Assembly: GCA_016209245.1 (NCBI GenBank)
Contig: JACQWN010000184.1
Location: 1-5,785, forward strand
Source: Bacteroidia bacterium
GTDB taxonomy: Bacteria; Bacteroidota; Bacteroidia; Bacteroidales; BM523
DNA: 5,785 nucleotides
Direction of reading: 5' to 3'
Shown: positions 1 through 5,569 of the stretch, in pieces
How positions within the stretch are numbered: position 1 is the first letter of the stretch
Layout: each line of letters begins with the position of its first letter
Program-made: the position numbers and the translations under genes
The notes under the pieces: generated by a model
What the model was told of the DNA's origin: nothing
Databases searched by the model: none
What the model saw: only the letters and a program-made list of their open reading frames with translations

Positions 1-18
1 TATGATTTTGAACATTAA

Positions 19-144
19 TTAGTGTCTGTCTGTAAAGTCAATCCACAAAAAAAGAAAAGCCACGAATTGCACGAATTTATACGAAAAAATTAGTTTTAAT
101 TCGTGAAATTCGTGGCAAATTTCGACATTATGGACAGACACTAA
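19..144. repeat. MITE-like nested inverted-repeat element, copy 1
   Basis: A 126-bp unit starting TTAGTGTCTGTCTGTAAAGTC-like and ending GACATTATGGACAGACACTAA-like, so its ends are roughly 21-bp imperfect terminal inverted repeats. Inside is a second inverted repeat, 59-77 against 98-116 (19-bp arms, one mismatch), rich in the word CACGAATT. The whole unit could fold as a two-tier hairpin. It has no coding capacity. Small size, terminal inverted repeats and non-coding content fit a miniature inverted-repeat element or an extragenic palindromic repeat. No target-site duplication can be separated from the AATT at the junctions. It lies downstream of the minus-strand YrdC-family gene and could also act as a transcript-end structure; that is inference. 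Confidence 0.8.
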
Positions 145-271
145 TTAGTGTCTGTCTGTAATGTCAGTTCACAAAGAAATCTATAGCCACGAATTGCACG
201 AATTTACACGAAAAACTTGATTTTAATTCGTGCAATTAGTGGCAAATTTCGACATTATGGACAGACACTAA
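145..271. repeat. MITE-like nested inverted-repeat element, copy 2
   Basis: A 127-bp direct repeat of the preceding unit, identical at most positions and with the same terminal inverted repeats. Its inner stem is 186-204 against 225-243 (19-bp arms, one mismatch). The head-to-tail junction with copy 1 forms a perfect 24-bp palindrome (133-156) made of the half-site GACAGACACTAA and its complement. The same 24-bp palindrome recurs at 260-283, where copy 2 meets the partial third copy. The two copies differ mainly in the A-rich spacer left of the inner stem and in the loop, while the stems are largely kept, as expected if the structure matters. Confidence 0.8.
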
Positions 272-284
272 TTAGTGTCTGTCT
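272..284. repeat. Truncated third copy of the repeat (left end only)
   Basis: TTAGTGTCTGTCT at 272-284 matches the first 13 bases of copies 1 and 2, then identity stops at 285. The stop codon of the minus-strand YrdC-family gene occupies 285-283, so the last two bases of that codon lie within the repeat match. Either a third copy was lost against the gene, or this is the outer boundary of a compound insertion. Confidence 0.65.
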
Positions 285-897
285 ATACATCCAATATTCC
301 AATGCCTTGTCTGACAGTAATTGGGTCGCCGCTTGTACAGTCAACTACGGTCGAAGGTTGATTGTTTCCGTATCCGCCATTAATTATTGCGTCAACTTTA
401 TCCTTGTATCTGTCATAAATCAATTCAGGATCGGTAGTATATTCTATGATTTCATCATCATCGCGGATTGAAGTTGTAACAAGCGGATAACCTGAAGTAA
501 TGACTAAATCGCGGACAATACTATTATCAGGTATTCTAATCCCTACAGTTTTTTTTCTGCTTTTAAAAAGTCTTGGCACCTGATTATTGGCATTAAGGAT
601 AAAAGTAAACGGACCGGGAAGGCATCTTTTCATCAGCTTGAAGATATGATTATCAACCTGCCGTGTATAATCGGATAATTGGCTCAAATCATAGCAAATA
701 ATTGAAAAATTAGCTTTTTCGAGAGATATCCCCTTTAAATGCGCTATCCGTTCAACTCCTTTATAATTGTTAATGCTGCAACCAAGCCCATATACCGAAT
801 CGGTCGGGTAAATGATAATACCCCCCTTCCTTAAGATTTCAACAATCATTTCAATCTTTGTAGGACTTGGATTTACTGGATGTATTTTTACAAGCAT
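283..897 (-). CDS. YrdC/Sua5/YciO-family protein (threonylcarbamoyl-AMP synthase-like)
   Basis: A 204-residue single-domain cytosolic protein of the YrdC fold. Members that make L-threonylcarbamoyladenylate (TsaC/Sua5) use threonine, bicarbonate and ATP in the first step of t6A tRNA modification. Visible motifs are YPTDSVYGLG (residues 30-39), LPGPFTF (93-99), VGIRIPD (118-124), PLVTTSI (138-144), PSTVVD (181-186) and VRQG (195-198). The stretch NFSIICYDLSQLSDY and the PDNS and RDDDE regions resemble the YciO branch more than TsaC, and the role of YciO is less settled, so no symbol is given. ATG at 897 is chosen because family members in this phylum begin near MLVKIHPVNPSP; an in-frame TTG at 960 would add 21 unsupported residues. 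No Shine-Dalgarno is seen. The TAG stop touches the repeat at 272-284. The family assignment is secure; the exact reaction is inferred. Confidence 0.93.
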   Translation of the reverse strand: MLVKIHPVNPSPTKIEMIVEILRKGGIIIYPTDSVYGLGCSINNYKGVERIAHLKGISLEKANFSIICYDLSQLSDYTRQVDNHIFKLMKRCLPGPFTFILNANNQVPRLFKSRKKTVGIRIPDNSIVRDLVITSGYPLVTTSIRDDDEIIEYTTDPELIYDRYKDKVDAIINGGYGNNQPSTVVDCTSGDPITVRQGIGILDV

Positions 898-917
898 GGA
901 AAATTTTAAATATTCTG

Positions 918-925
918 CAAATTTA
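918..925 (-). promoter_or_regulatory. Possible -7 element for the YrdC-family gene
   Basis: Read on the minus strand this is TAAATTTG, a perfect match to the Bacteroidetes -7 consensus TAnnTTTG, 20 bases upstream of the ATG at 897. No TTG sits at the usual -33 spacing and the leader would be very short, so this is weak. If real, it would rule out the TTG start at 960. Confidence 0.25.
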
Positions 926-1062
926 ATAAAATCAATTAAGTCTCCGCCGGAGTTTTCCAAAAAGATAGACGTAAAAATACGATAAAAAGTTGTTTATTGT
1001 TTAAAAAATGTGTAATTATTTAGGGTTTGCTGAAAAAGTCAGAAAGTGGGCTAAAGAACATA

Positions 1063-1185
1063 AGTGCTAACTTAAGAAGCATACACACCCCCTTCCCCTC
1101 TCTATGAATAGAGAGGGGAAGGGGGTGTGTATGCCGGGTTTGTGATAAAAATTGTTTTGCAATTAAGCACACTTAAGTTAGCACT
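1063..1185. repeat. Nested palindrome: 14-bp outer and perfect 26-bp inner stem
   Basis: The outer arms AGTGCTAACTTAAG (1063-1076) and its exact complement (1172-1185) enclose a perfect 26-bp inverted repeat, 1079-1104 against 1109-1134, with loop TGAA. The inner arm is a strongly one-sided C-rich tract (CCCCCTTCCCCTCTC), so it stands out in composition from the AT-rich surroundings. The element lies between the YrdC-family gene and the end of the Asp-box gene. It is non-coding. No U-run follows the stem on either strand, so it is not a classical intrinsic terminator, although a stem this stable could still halt or protect transcripts arriving from 1236. A MITE-like or extragenic palindromic repeat is the likeliest class. 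Confidence 0.8.
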
Positions 1186-1235
1186 ACATCAAAATGCAAA
1201 GAATCTAATAGTATTAATGAAAATCCTTTACATTT

Positions 1236-3047
1236 TTAATAAATGATCATTACATAATTACCGGTTTTTACTTTTATAAAATATGTTCCCGCAGGATAAT
1301 CACCGGTGCGGAGCTTAATATTATTATGACCGGGAAAACAGGTTTTGGTTTCGGGCATTTCAATCAATTTGCCTGTTCTATCATAGATGAATATTTCTAC
1401 TTTACTTGAATTAATCAGCTCGAATGCGAGATAAATAAATCCGGCAGCAGGATTTGGATATAAAGATATTTCATCAGTTGTTTTTCTGTTATATTTTTTA
1501 TTTCCCAGCAAAGCATTTATATCGCTGAGCTTGATGCTGAAAATACCATTTCCATGAGTCCCAACGACAACAAGATTATCCGTCGGACGTGAAACAATCA
1601 TTTCGGTGACAACATTCCCGATAATATTTTGTCCAACATTGACCCACATGGTAGAATCAATACTCCAATCAGCGGAATCAACATCCAAGTATAAAGTATC
1701 GGTAGCAAAAATACCAACGCTTGTAGCTAATAAATATAGCGTCTGATTTCCGAAGGGCATTATCTCGAGCCAGCGAAATGATGGTCCGTTTCCATCACCA
1801 TCGGGTTCTTCTTCAAGGTTTCCTGCGACATGGCACCATGTTGCACCGCCATTAACAGAATAAAACATGCTATAAGTCCTGTAGCTTGAAATTACGGCAG
1901 CAACTTTATCAGCATCACGCGGGTCAATGGCTATGCAACTAATATATCCCAGGTCAGGAAGCGGTGATATTGGATGTATTGATGGATCATTTACATCAGC
2001 ACTATCAATACGATACACTTTTCCACTGCTTGCACAATAAACACGATTAGCTAGAATTGTTGAAACAGAAATAGCCGTCACATAGCTTTGAGGTTCAAAA
2101 GAAAATCGAAACCAACCGGTGCTGATAGAATCTTTATTTCCTGTCAGAGGAATATAATTCAGACTGTCGTTTCTGAAAATTGTCCAGTAGCATGGTAAGT
2201 ACATTATATTATTATTATTAGGGTCAACAACAAAAGGATTAATAAATTCGTAATTATCTCCTCCGATGGGGTCAATTCGTGCAAATGCGAGAGAATGTCC
2301 TTCATCATCGAGTTGCATTTTATAAGTTTTACCATTCTGTATTGAAAGATAATATGTCTGTCCCTGGTTTGCAATATTACCGAATGCTCCGTCGCCATTT
2401 AGAGGCATCACCCACGATGCGGCAGGGTCGGCGCTGTTGGTGAAAAAGTTACCGTTATCCTGAAAGCCGCCGATAATAATATCATTGGTTGTAGTTTCAT
2501 CAATAATGACAGTATAAAGCTGTGATGTCAGGTATCCTCTGTTAAGCTTGCTCCATTCGACGGAATCGGCCATACAATTATATGTTTTATAAACACCGCC
2601 GTCGTTGGCTGAAATCATAATATCAGAGTTTGATGGCATAAACATAAGTACATGCTGGTCGGGATGATGGTTCGGGTAAAGGTCCCAATTCGAATCTATT
2701 GAACCAGGCTTATAACCGCCGATTTGTTTGATATTATCAGGTGTTGTGAAAGCATCGGCTGACCTGTACAGATTTGTGCCACCAAGAAATAGAATATTTG
2801 GCTCATCCGGTTTGAATTTAATTACCATATCATACGAGCCTTGAACATATATGTTATCAAAGCGGTATGGACTTCCTGCCGGGAGGTTTTGTGAAAGATT
2901 TTCCCATTGACAGCCTGCCCCTGTTCCGTCACCGCTTATATATGTATATTTAAACAAACTGTTCCATTCCTGATATCCAAAAAACGTATAAGAATGTTGT
3001 CCTGCACCAGGTGTATTAGCAAAAAAATAGACCTCATTTTCATTCAA
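1236..3047 (-). CDS. Secreted Asp-box (BNR-type) protein with T9SS sorting domain, C-terminal piece of a frameshifted gene
   Basis: This is the 3' two-thirds of the gene begun at 3975. The reading frame is open up to 3131; 3047 is only a TTG triplet and probably not a true start. Read through, it begins ALDGINYVNITPSG and continues without a break into the residues below. It has the features of beta-propeller Asp-box proteins: HHPDQH (residues 127-132), NDGGVYKT (148-155), GGFQDNGNF (193-201) and the Asp-box-like SVNGGATW (397-404, Asn for Asp). The last 75 or so residues are a type A T9SS sorting domain: ISLYPNPAAG (527-536), an immunoglobulin-like stretch with IYDRTGKLI, and PAGTYFIKVKTGNYVMIIY at the end. 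Such domains direct export through the outer membrane and are normally cleaved. The ligand or substrate cannot be told. Without the upstream signal peptide this piece would not be exported. Confidence 0.88.
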   Translation of the reverse strand: MNENEVYFFANTPGAGQHSYTFFGYQEWNSLFKYTYISGDGTGAGCQWENLSQNLPAGSPYRFDNIYVQGSYDMVIKFKPDEPNILFLGGTNLYRSADAFTTPDNIKQIGGYKPGSIDSNWDLYPNHHPDQHVLMFMPSNSDIMISANDGGVYKTYNCMADSVEWSKLNRGYLTSQLYTVIIDETTTNDIIIGGFQDNGNFFTNSADPAASWVMPLNGDGAFGNIANQGQTYYLSIQNGKTYKMQLDDEGHSLAFARIDPIGGDNYEFINPFVVDPNNNNIMYLPCYWTIFRNDSLNYIPLTGNKDSISTGWFRFSFEPQSYVTAISVSTILANRVYCASSGKVYRIDSADVNDPSIHPISPLPDLGYISCIAIDPRDADKVAAVISSYRTYSMFYSVNGGATWCHVAGNLEEEPDGDGNGPSFRWLEIMPFGNQTLYLLATSVGIFATDTLYLDVDSADWSIDSTMWVNVGQNIIGNVVTEMIVSRPTDNLVVVGTHGNGIFSIKLSDINALLGNKKYNRKTTDEISLYPNPAAGFIYLAFELINSSKVEIFIYDRTGKLIEMPETKTCFPGHNNIKLRTGDYPAGTYFIKVKTGNYVMIIY

Positions 3048-3114
3048 AGGGTTTACAGTAATAATAATTCGATTATAAGCCGAACCTAATCCCGATGGTG
3101 TGATATTGACATAA

Positions 3115-3975
3115 TTAATTCCATCTAATGCTCATTGCAATATAGACAACACCTGTAGAAGTGACAGCAACATCGGTATAAATTGGACCATTATTAGTAA
3201 ATGGAATAATATTGCTCCAGGTTAGACCACCATCCATACTTTTACGTATGCTTTTGGATAAAGCTACATAAACTATATCAGTCGAGTCGTTGGAATAATC
3301 GAGTGATATATTCCAGATAAAGTCCCATGGATCAGTATGGTATGGAGTTCCTGAATAAGTTGATGGTAACGAATCCCAATTAAGTCCATTATCAGTAGAT
3401 TTAAAAATTCCATCACCACGGAAGGGGGCAGAAAACGATTCATTGGCTGAATTTCCATCAACTTCTCCTGTTCCATAATACCATATATTTGTTTTTCCGG
3501 GTCTTGTATCCTGTACCAAACATGTGACATTGTGCAACTGAAATGGTTTTATAACTTTTTGCCATGAATTTCCACCGTCAACTGTTCGCCACAATCCCCC
3601 TGAAACACCGCCGGCTATAATTATATTTTCATTTGTTACATCTATAGCGGCGCCCCTTGTTCTGCCACCCACATTATAAGGCCCACGGGCTACCCAGGTA
3701 TTGTTTTTTAAAGTGGAATTAAAATAAGGAAGTTTTTTTGCAAATTCAAGCTCTTTTCTGCGAATATCCGCAGGTATGGAATTTGTTACCGGATCTTTGA
3801 GCCGCTCAAACTCCCATTCCGCCCTGTTCTGAATATTTTCAGGACAACCAATTTCATCAGGTGCGGCATTTACCGTGAAGCCGGTTCTTGTTGGCTTAAG
3901 TTGCCGATGTAATATTATGGTTCCTGATAAAACCAAAAAAACCGCGGGAAAAAGGATTAATTCTTTGTTTTTCAT
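3115..3975 (-). CDS. Secreted Asp-box (BNR-type) protein, N-terminal piece of a frameshifted gene
   Basis: A 286-residue open frame starting at ATG 3975. Residues 1-23 (MKNKELILFPAVFLVLSGTI then ILH) are a Sec signal peptide or anchor, with basic residues followed by a hydrophobic core; no clear AXA cleavage site is seen. Residues 93-108 (TWVARGPYNVGGRTRG) and the following AGGVSGGLWRT open a beta-propeller typical of exported Bacteroidetes repeat proteins. Three Asp-boxes are visible: TVDGGNSW (131-138), STDNGLNW (193-200) and SMDGGLTW (246-253). The frame ends abruptly after VVYIAMSIRWN, and the homologous continuation (LDGINYVNITPSG) lies in another frame. The two pieces would give about 910-916 residues as one protein. 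Without the sorting domain this fragment could not use T9SS. It is either a pseudogene or a sequence error, and the former seems more likely. Confidence 0.88.
   Translation of the reverse strand: MKNKELILFPAVFLVLSGTIILHRQLKPTRTGFTVNAAPDEIGCPENIQNRAEWEFERLKDPVTNSIPADIRRKELEFAKKLPYFNSTLKNNTWVARGPYNVGGRTRGAAIDVTNENIIIAGGVSGGLWRTVDGGNSWQKVIKPFQLHNVTCLVQDTRPGKTNIWYYGTGEVDGNSANESFSAPFRGDGIFKSTDNGLNWDSLPSTYSGTPYHTDPWDFIWNISLDYSNDSTDIVYVALSKSIRKSMDGGLTWSNIIPFTNNGPIYTDVAVTSTGVVYIAMSIRWN
3118..3132 (-). other. Frameshift site within the Asp-box gene
   Basis: The upstream frame runs to TAA at 3117-3115 and the downstream frame is open from 3131, so the shift must lie in these few bases. Going from one frame to the other requires removing one base or restoring two (modulo 3). 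There is no homopolymer here, which argues against a routine sequencing slip. Comparing SIRKSMDGGLTWSNI earlier in the same protein with SIR plus LDGINYVNI here suggests two residues are missing between R and L. That would be an 11-base deletion between two TTAGA words, one of which remains at 3128-3124 on the minus strand. Confidence 0.7.
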
Positions 3976-4020
3976 TTTGTATTTATTTTAGGTCAATGTT
4001 ATTTCATATGTATATTATCC

Positions 4021-4119
4021 CACCGAAGTACGAATTTTTTACGAACCTACGAATTACGAATTTGCCCGTCATGAACCCTTTCGTAATTCGTAAATTCGTA
4101 TTTTTTTCGTACTTCGGTG
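4021..4119. repeat. MITE-like inverted repeat with CACCGAAGTACGAA ends
   Basis: A 99-bp non-coding element. The terminal arms CACCGAAGTACGAA (4021-4034) and their perfect complement (4106-4119) enclose a second perfect pair, TACGAATTACGAA (4048-4060) and 4080-4092. It separates the antitoxin-like gene from the Asp-box gene start at 3975 and would lie in that gene's 5' region. It shares the word ACGAATT with the repeats at 19-271 but its ends are different, so it is a separate family. No promoter consensus was recognised in it. Confidence 0.75.
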
Positions 4120-4166
4120 TAATAATAACGTTTATACTTAAATAGTTACTTATTTTTATATTTGAT

Positions 4167-4187
4167 TTAAAATATGCTCTTCATCAT
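4167..4187 (-). pseudogene. Possible remnant of a toxin gene start
   Basis: ATG at 4187 overlaps the antitoxin stop as TAATG, the usual translational coupling in toxin-antitoxin pairs. It encodes MMKSIF and then TAA (4169-4167). PIN-domain toxins commonly begin with a few residues such as MKxIFLDTN, so the six residues fit the opening of such a gene before the catalytic Asp. The bases that follow lead into the repeat at 4119. The stretch is too short to prove homology; this is inference from position and pattern. Confidence 0.3.
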
Positions 4188-4399
4188 TAACGGTTATTAC
4201 GTACGGATTTTACTTCCTTTATAACACTTTCTTCGTTAATATCAATATCGGGCAAATATTTTTTTAGTTCATTCCACCGCTCGGCAAGAGTCTTTTTCTG
4301 AATAATGCTGGCTATTTTAATCTGTTCCTTATAAGTGAACATCTCGAACATTGACAGAAAGCTGTCAATTGTTATTCCTGATAAAGCTTTTGTTTTCAT
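4187..4399 (-). CDS. Small antitoxin-like protein (type II TA style)
   Basis: A 70-residue soluble, charged, mainly helical protein starting at ATG 4399. The first half (ITIDSFLSMFEMFTYKEQIKIASIIQ) is a helix typical of small antitoxin dimerisation or DNA-binding segments. The second half (TLAERWNELKKYLPD at 37-51, then INEESVIKEVKSVR at 54-67) resembles the toxin-binding tails of short antitoxins that precede PIN-domain or RelE-like toxin genes in Bacteroidetes and cyanobacteria. The assignment is from pattern memory, not a search. The gene starts 2 bases after the stop of the lipoprotein gene, so the two are probably co-transcribed. Its stop overlaps an ATG (TAATG) that opens only a six-codon frame, so it appears to be an antitoxin without an intact toxin. 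A non-TA small helical protein is the alternative. Confidence 0.68.
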   Translation of the reverse strand: MKTKALSGITIDSFLSMFEMFTYKEQIKIASIIQKKTLAERWNELKKYLPDIDINEESVIKEVKSVRNNR

Positions 4400-4401
4400 A
4401 A

Positions 4402-4860
4402 TTAAAAGTTTATTTTTTCATAATTTGCTACAACCCAACCTATTGTTTTGTCATCGTTTTCATAACTTGACTGCAAAGTTACTTTAATAGTATCATTTAT
4501 TTCAAGATTTTGAATTTTTTTATTTTCTTGTTCATGAATAGATTGTGACAGCCCGAATAAAAAAGCCATCTCAAATTCCTGACCCGGTTCAATATTGCAT
4601 GGTATCCGATTGCCTTTATTTAATACTCTGTTAATATTTACTTTTAAAAAACAAGGTTCTTTTGAGCAAGGCGATAAGCTGTCGAATAATTCCGGCTTTG
4701 TATAAATTTGAAGCACTGTTCCTATAACCGTGCAGCCATCAATCATTTGATTACTGCCTGAAATATCGCTAACCTGTGTTTTCCCTTCTGACCGATTGCA
4801 TGAATTCAAGTTATAAACAATTAACGGTAATAATAATATAATTTTTATTAATTCAGGCAT
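4402..4860 (-). CDS. Putative lipoprotein of unknown function
   Basis: A 152-residue protein not recognised as a named family. Residues 1-21 (MPELIKIILLLPLIVYNLNS then C) form a type II signal peptide: Lys6, a hydrophobic core and lipobox LNSC with the lipidated Cys at 21. The mature part alternates beta-strand-like segments (CTVIGTVLQIY, CFLKVNINRVLNKG, EFEMAFLFGL, DTIKVTLQSSY, IGWVVANYEKI) and looks like a small beta-barrel or OB-like fold; that is inference. It has Cys43, Cys65, Cys70 and Cys88 besides the lipid Cys, with a SPCSKEPC pair that could form a disulfide. No catalytic motif is visible. ATG at 4860 is chosen because it places the basic residue before the hydrophobic core. It is followed after 2 bases by the antitoxin-like gene, probably in one transcript. 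Confidence 0.78.
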   Translation of the reverse strand: MPELIKIILLLPLIVYNLNSCNRSEGKTQVSDISGSNQMIDGCTVIGTVLQIYTKPELFDSLSPCSKEPCFLKVNINRVLNKGNRIPCNIEPGQEFEMAFLFGLSQSIHEQENKKIQNLEINDTIKVTLQSSYENDDKTIGWVVANYEKINF

Positions 4861-4912
4861 TTTTCAAACATCAGTTTACAATTTTTTGTTTAATATGAAA
4901 TCACAAAGAACC

Positions 4913-4974
4913 GAATGGGAGAAGGGGCGAGTGGGTGAATGGGCGACTTCCTCCCTTCACCGATTCTCTCATTC
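4913..4974. repeat. Imperfect G-rich/C-rich hairpin
   Basis: GAATGGGAGAA (4913-4923) pairs with TTCTCTCATTC (4964-4974) with a single G-T type mismatch, and GGTGAA (4934-4939) pairs with TTCACC (4956-4961). The tract between them is built of short GGGCGA/GGGTGAA-like words, unlike the AT-rich flanks. It lies within 60 bases of the lipoprotein start, in its upstream region. Function unknown. Confidence 0.45.
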
Positions 4975-5056
4975 TTTTGGTAATTCATAGTGTAAAAGTA
5001 TAGAAAATTTTAAGATTGACAAAAAATTACAGCTAAAATTTATCGGGCAGCCGAGC

Positions 5057-5129
5057 ATAAAGTTGGCAATTGGCAAAAAGCAATTGGTAATGAGATCTTG
5101 CCCACCCAACTGCTTTTTGCCAACTTTAT
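5057..5129. repeat. Bulged hairpin of TTGGCAA words
   Basis: The right arm TGCTTTTTGCCAACTTTAT (5111-5129) pairs perfectly with 5057-5068 plus 5076-5082, leaving a 7-base bulge ATTGGCA (5069-5075) that looks like a local duplication of the TTGGCAA word. The loop is about 28 bases. The structure argues against the minus-strand open frame that crosses it. Confidence 0.55.
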
Positions 5130-5144
5130 ACAATGCGGAAATGA

Positions 5145-5163
5145 GTGGCGCCACAGGCGCCAC
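5145..5163. repeat. Small GC-rich hairpin GTGGCGCC-ACA-GGCGCCAC
   Basis: Perfect 8-bp arms (5145-5152 and 5156-5163) with a 3-base loop. It is GC-rich in an AT-rich region. No U-run follows on either strand, so it is not called as a terminator. Confidence 0.5.
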
Positions 5164-5213
5164 CATGATACTCTGCATCATTTATCCCGTTCGCAGTATA
5201 AACTGCAATATTG

Positions 5214-5359
5214 TCATCTTTTTTAGATAATGCTACCATCTAATTTAGATAGACAGACCATCTAATTTAGATGACCTGTCCATCTAATTTAGATAACCTG
5301 ACCATCTAATTTTGATAACCTGACCATCTAATTTAGATAACCTATCCATCTAATTTAGT
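5214..5359. repeat. Seven-unit 22-bp tandem repeat array, iteron- or operator-like
   Basis: The word CCATCTA starts at 5236, 5258, 5280, 5302, 5324 and 5346, exactly 22 bases apart. A degenerate first unit precedes at 5214 (TCATCTTTTTTAGATAATGC), and the last unit is cut off after TTTAGTT. The consensus is close to CCATCTAATTTAGATAACCT plus GA. Each unit contains the 13-bp inverted repeat ATCTAA-T-TTAGAT. The second half of the unit (AACCTGA) varies more than the palindrome. Twenty-two bases is about two helical turns, so all palindromes face the same side of the DNA. That geometry is typical of cooperative binding by a dimeric protein, as in iterons or multi-site operators. The period is not a multiple of three, so the array is not coding. 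Confidence 0.85.
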
Positions 5360-5442
5360 TCAAAAAATTTGGATTTCAAATTTTTCTATATTAATATTTG
5401 GATTTTTTTAAAAAATATTTTTGAAAAAATTTGTTTAAAAAC

Positions 5443-5471
5443 TTGTGTAATAAAAATATATTGTATATTTG
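5443..5471 (+). promoter_or_regulatory. Candidate Bacteroidetes promoter (TTG-N18-TATATTTG)
   Basis: TTG at 5443-5445, an 18-base spacer, and TATATTTG at 5464-5471 match the Bacteroidetes -33/-7 consensus (TTTG or TTG, about 19, TAnnTTTG). Transcription would start near 5478 and run toward the secreted gene at 5699, giving a leader of about 220 bases. The 22-bp array ends about 84 bases upstream of the TTG. In such AT-rich sequence a chance match is possible. Confidence 0.4.
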
Positions 5472-5540
5472 TAAAATAAAAATATAGATAATGTATATTC
5501 CTGCTTTAAGAATAGAACCCATATATTTACAACGCTGAAA

Positions 5541-5569
5541 CCCACGTGGGAGTATATATATATATATAT
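5541..5569. repeat. CCCACGTGGG palindrome followed by a TA run
   Basis: A perfect 10-bp palindrome at 5541-5550 is followed by AG and then a run of TA dinucleotides (5553-5569). Both lie in what would be the leader of the plus-strand gene. The palindrome could be a protein-binding site, and the TA run is an easily melted or slippage-prone tract. Confidence 0.45.

Noticed and set aside
217..471. Plus-strand open frame of 84 codons
   Set aside because: It is a shadow of the repeat copy 2 and the antisense of the YrdC-family gene.
1021..1040. TAGGGTTTGCTGAAAAAGTC, resembling an insertion-sequence end
   Set aside because: No matching inverted end and no transposase remnant were found in the window, so a mobile element cannot be supported.
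1079..1134. Intrinsic terminator for the Asp-box gene
   Set aside because: The stem is very strong but no U-run follows it on the minus strand, and it is nested inside a larger inverted repeat, so it is kept as a repeat.
2204..2398. Minus-strand open frame of 64 codons
   Set aside because: It lies in another frame inside the Asp-box gene, whose own frame carries clear family motifs.
2907..3089. Plus-strand open frame of 60 codons
   Set aside because: It is antisense to the Asp-box gene and lacks any motif.
3273..3530. Minus-strand open frame of 85 codons
   Set aside because: It is an out-of-frame shadow within the N-terminal Asp-box piece.
4969..5181. Minus-strand open frame of 70 codons
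   Set aside because: It runs straight through the bulged hairpin and the GTGGCGCC hairpin, its apparent protein is a by-product of those repeats, and it has no recognisable motif or signal.
5214..5359. CRISPR array
   Set aside because: The 22-bp units are directly contiguous with no unique spacers, and no cas gene is present.
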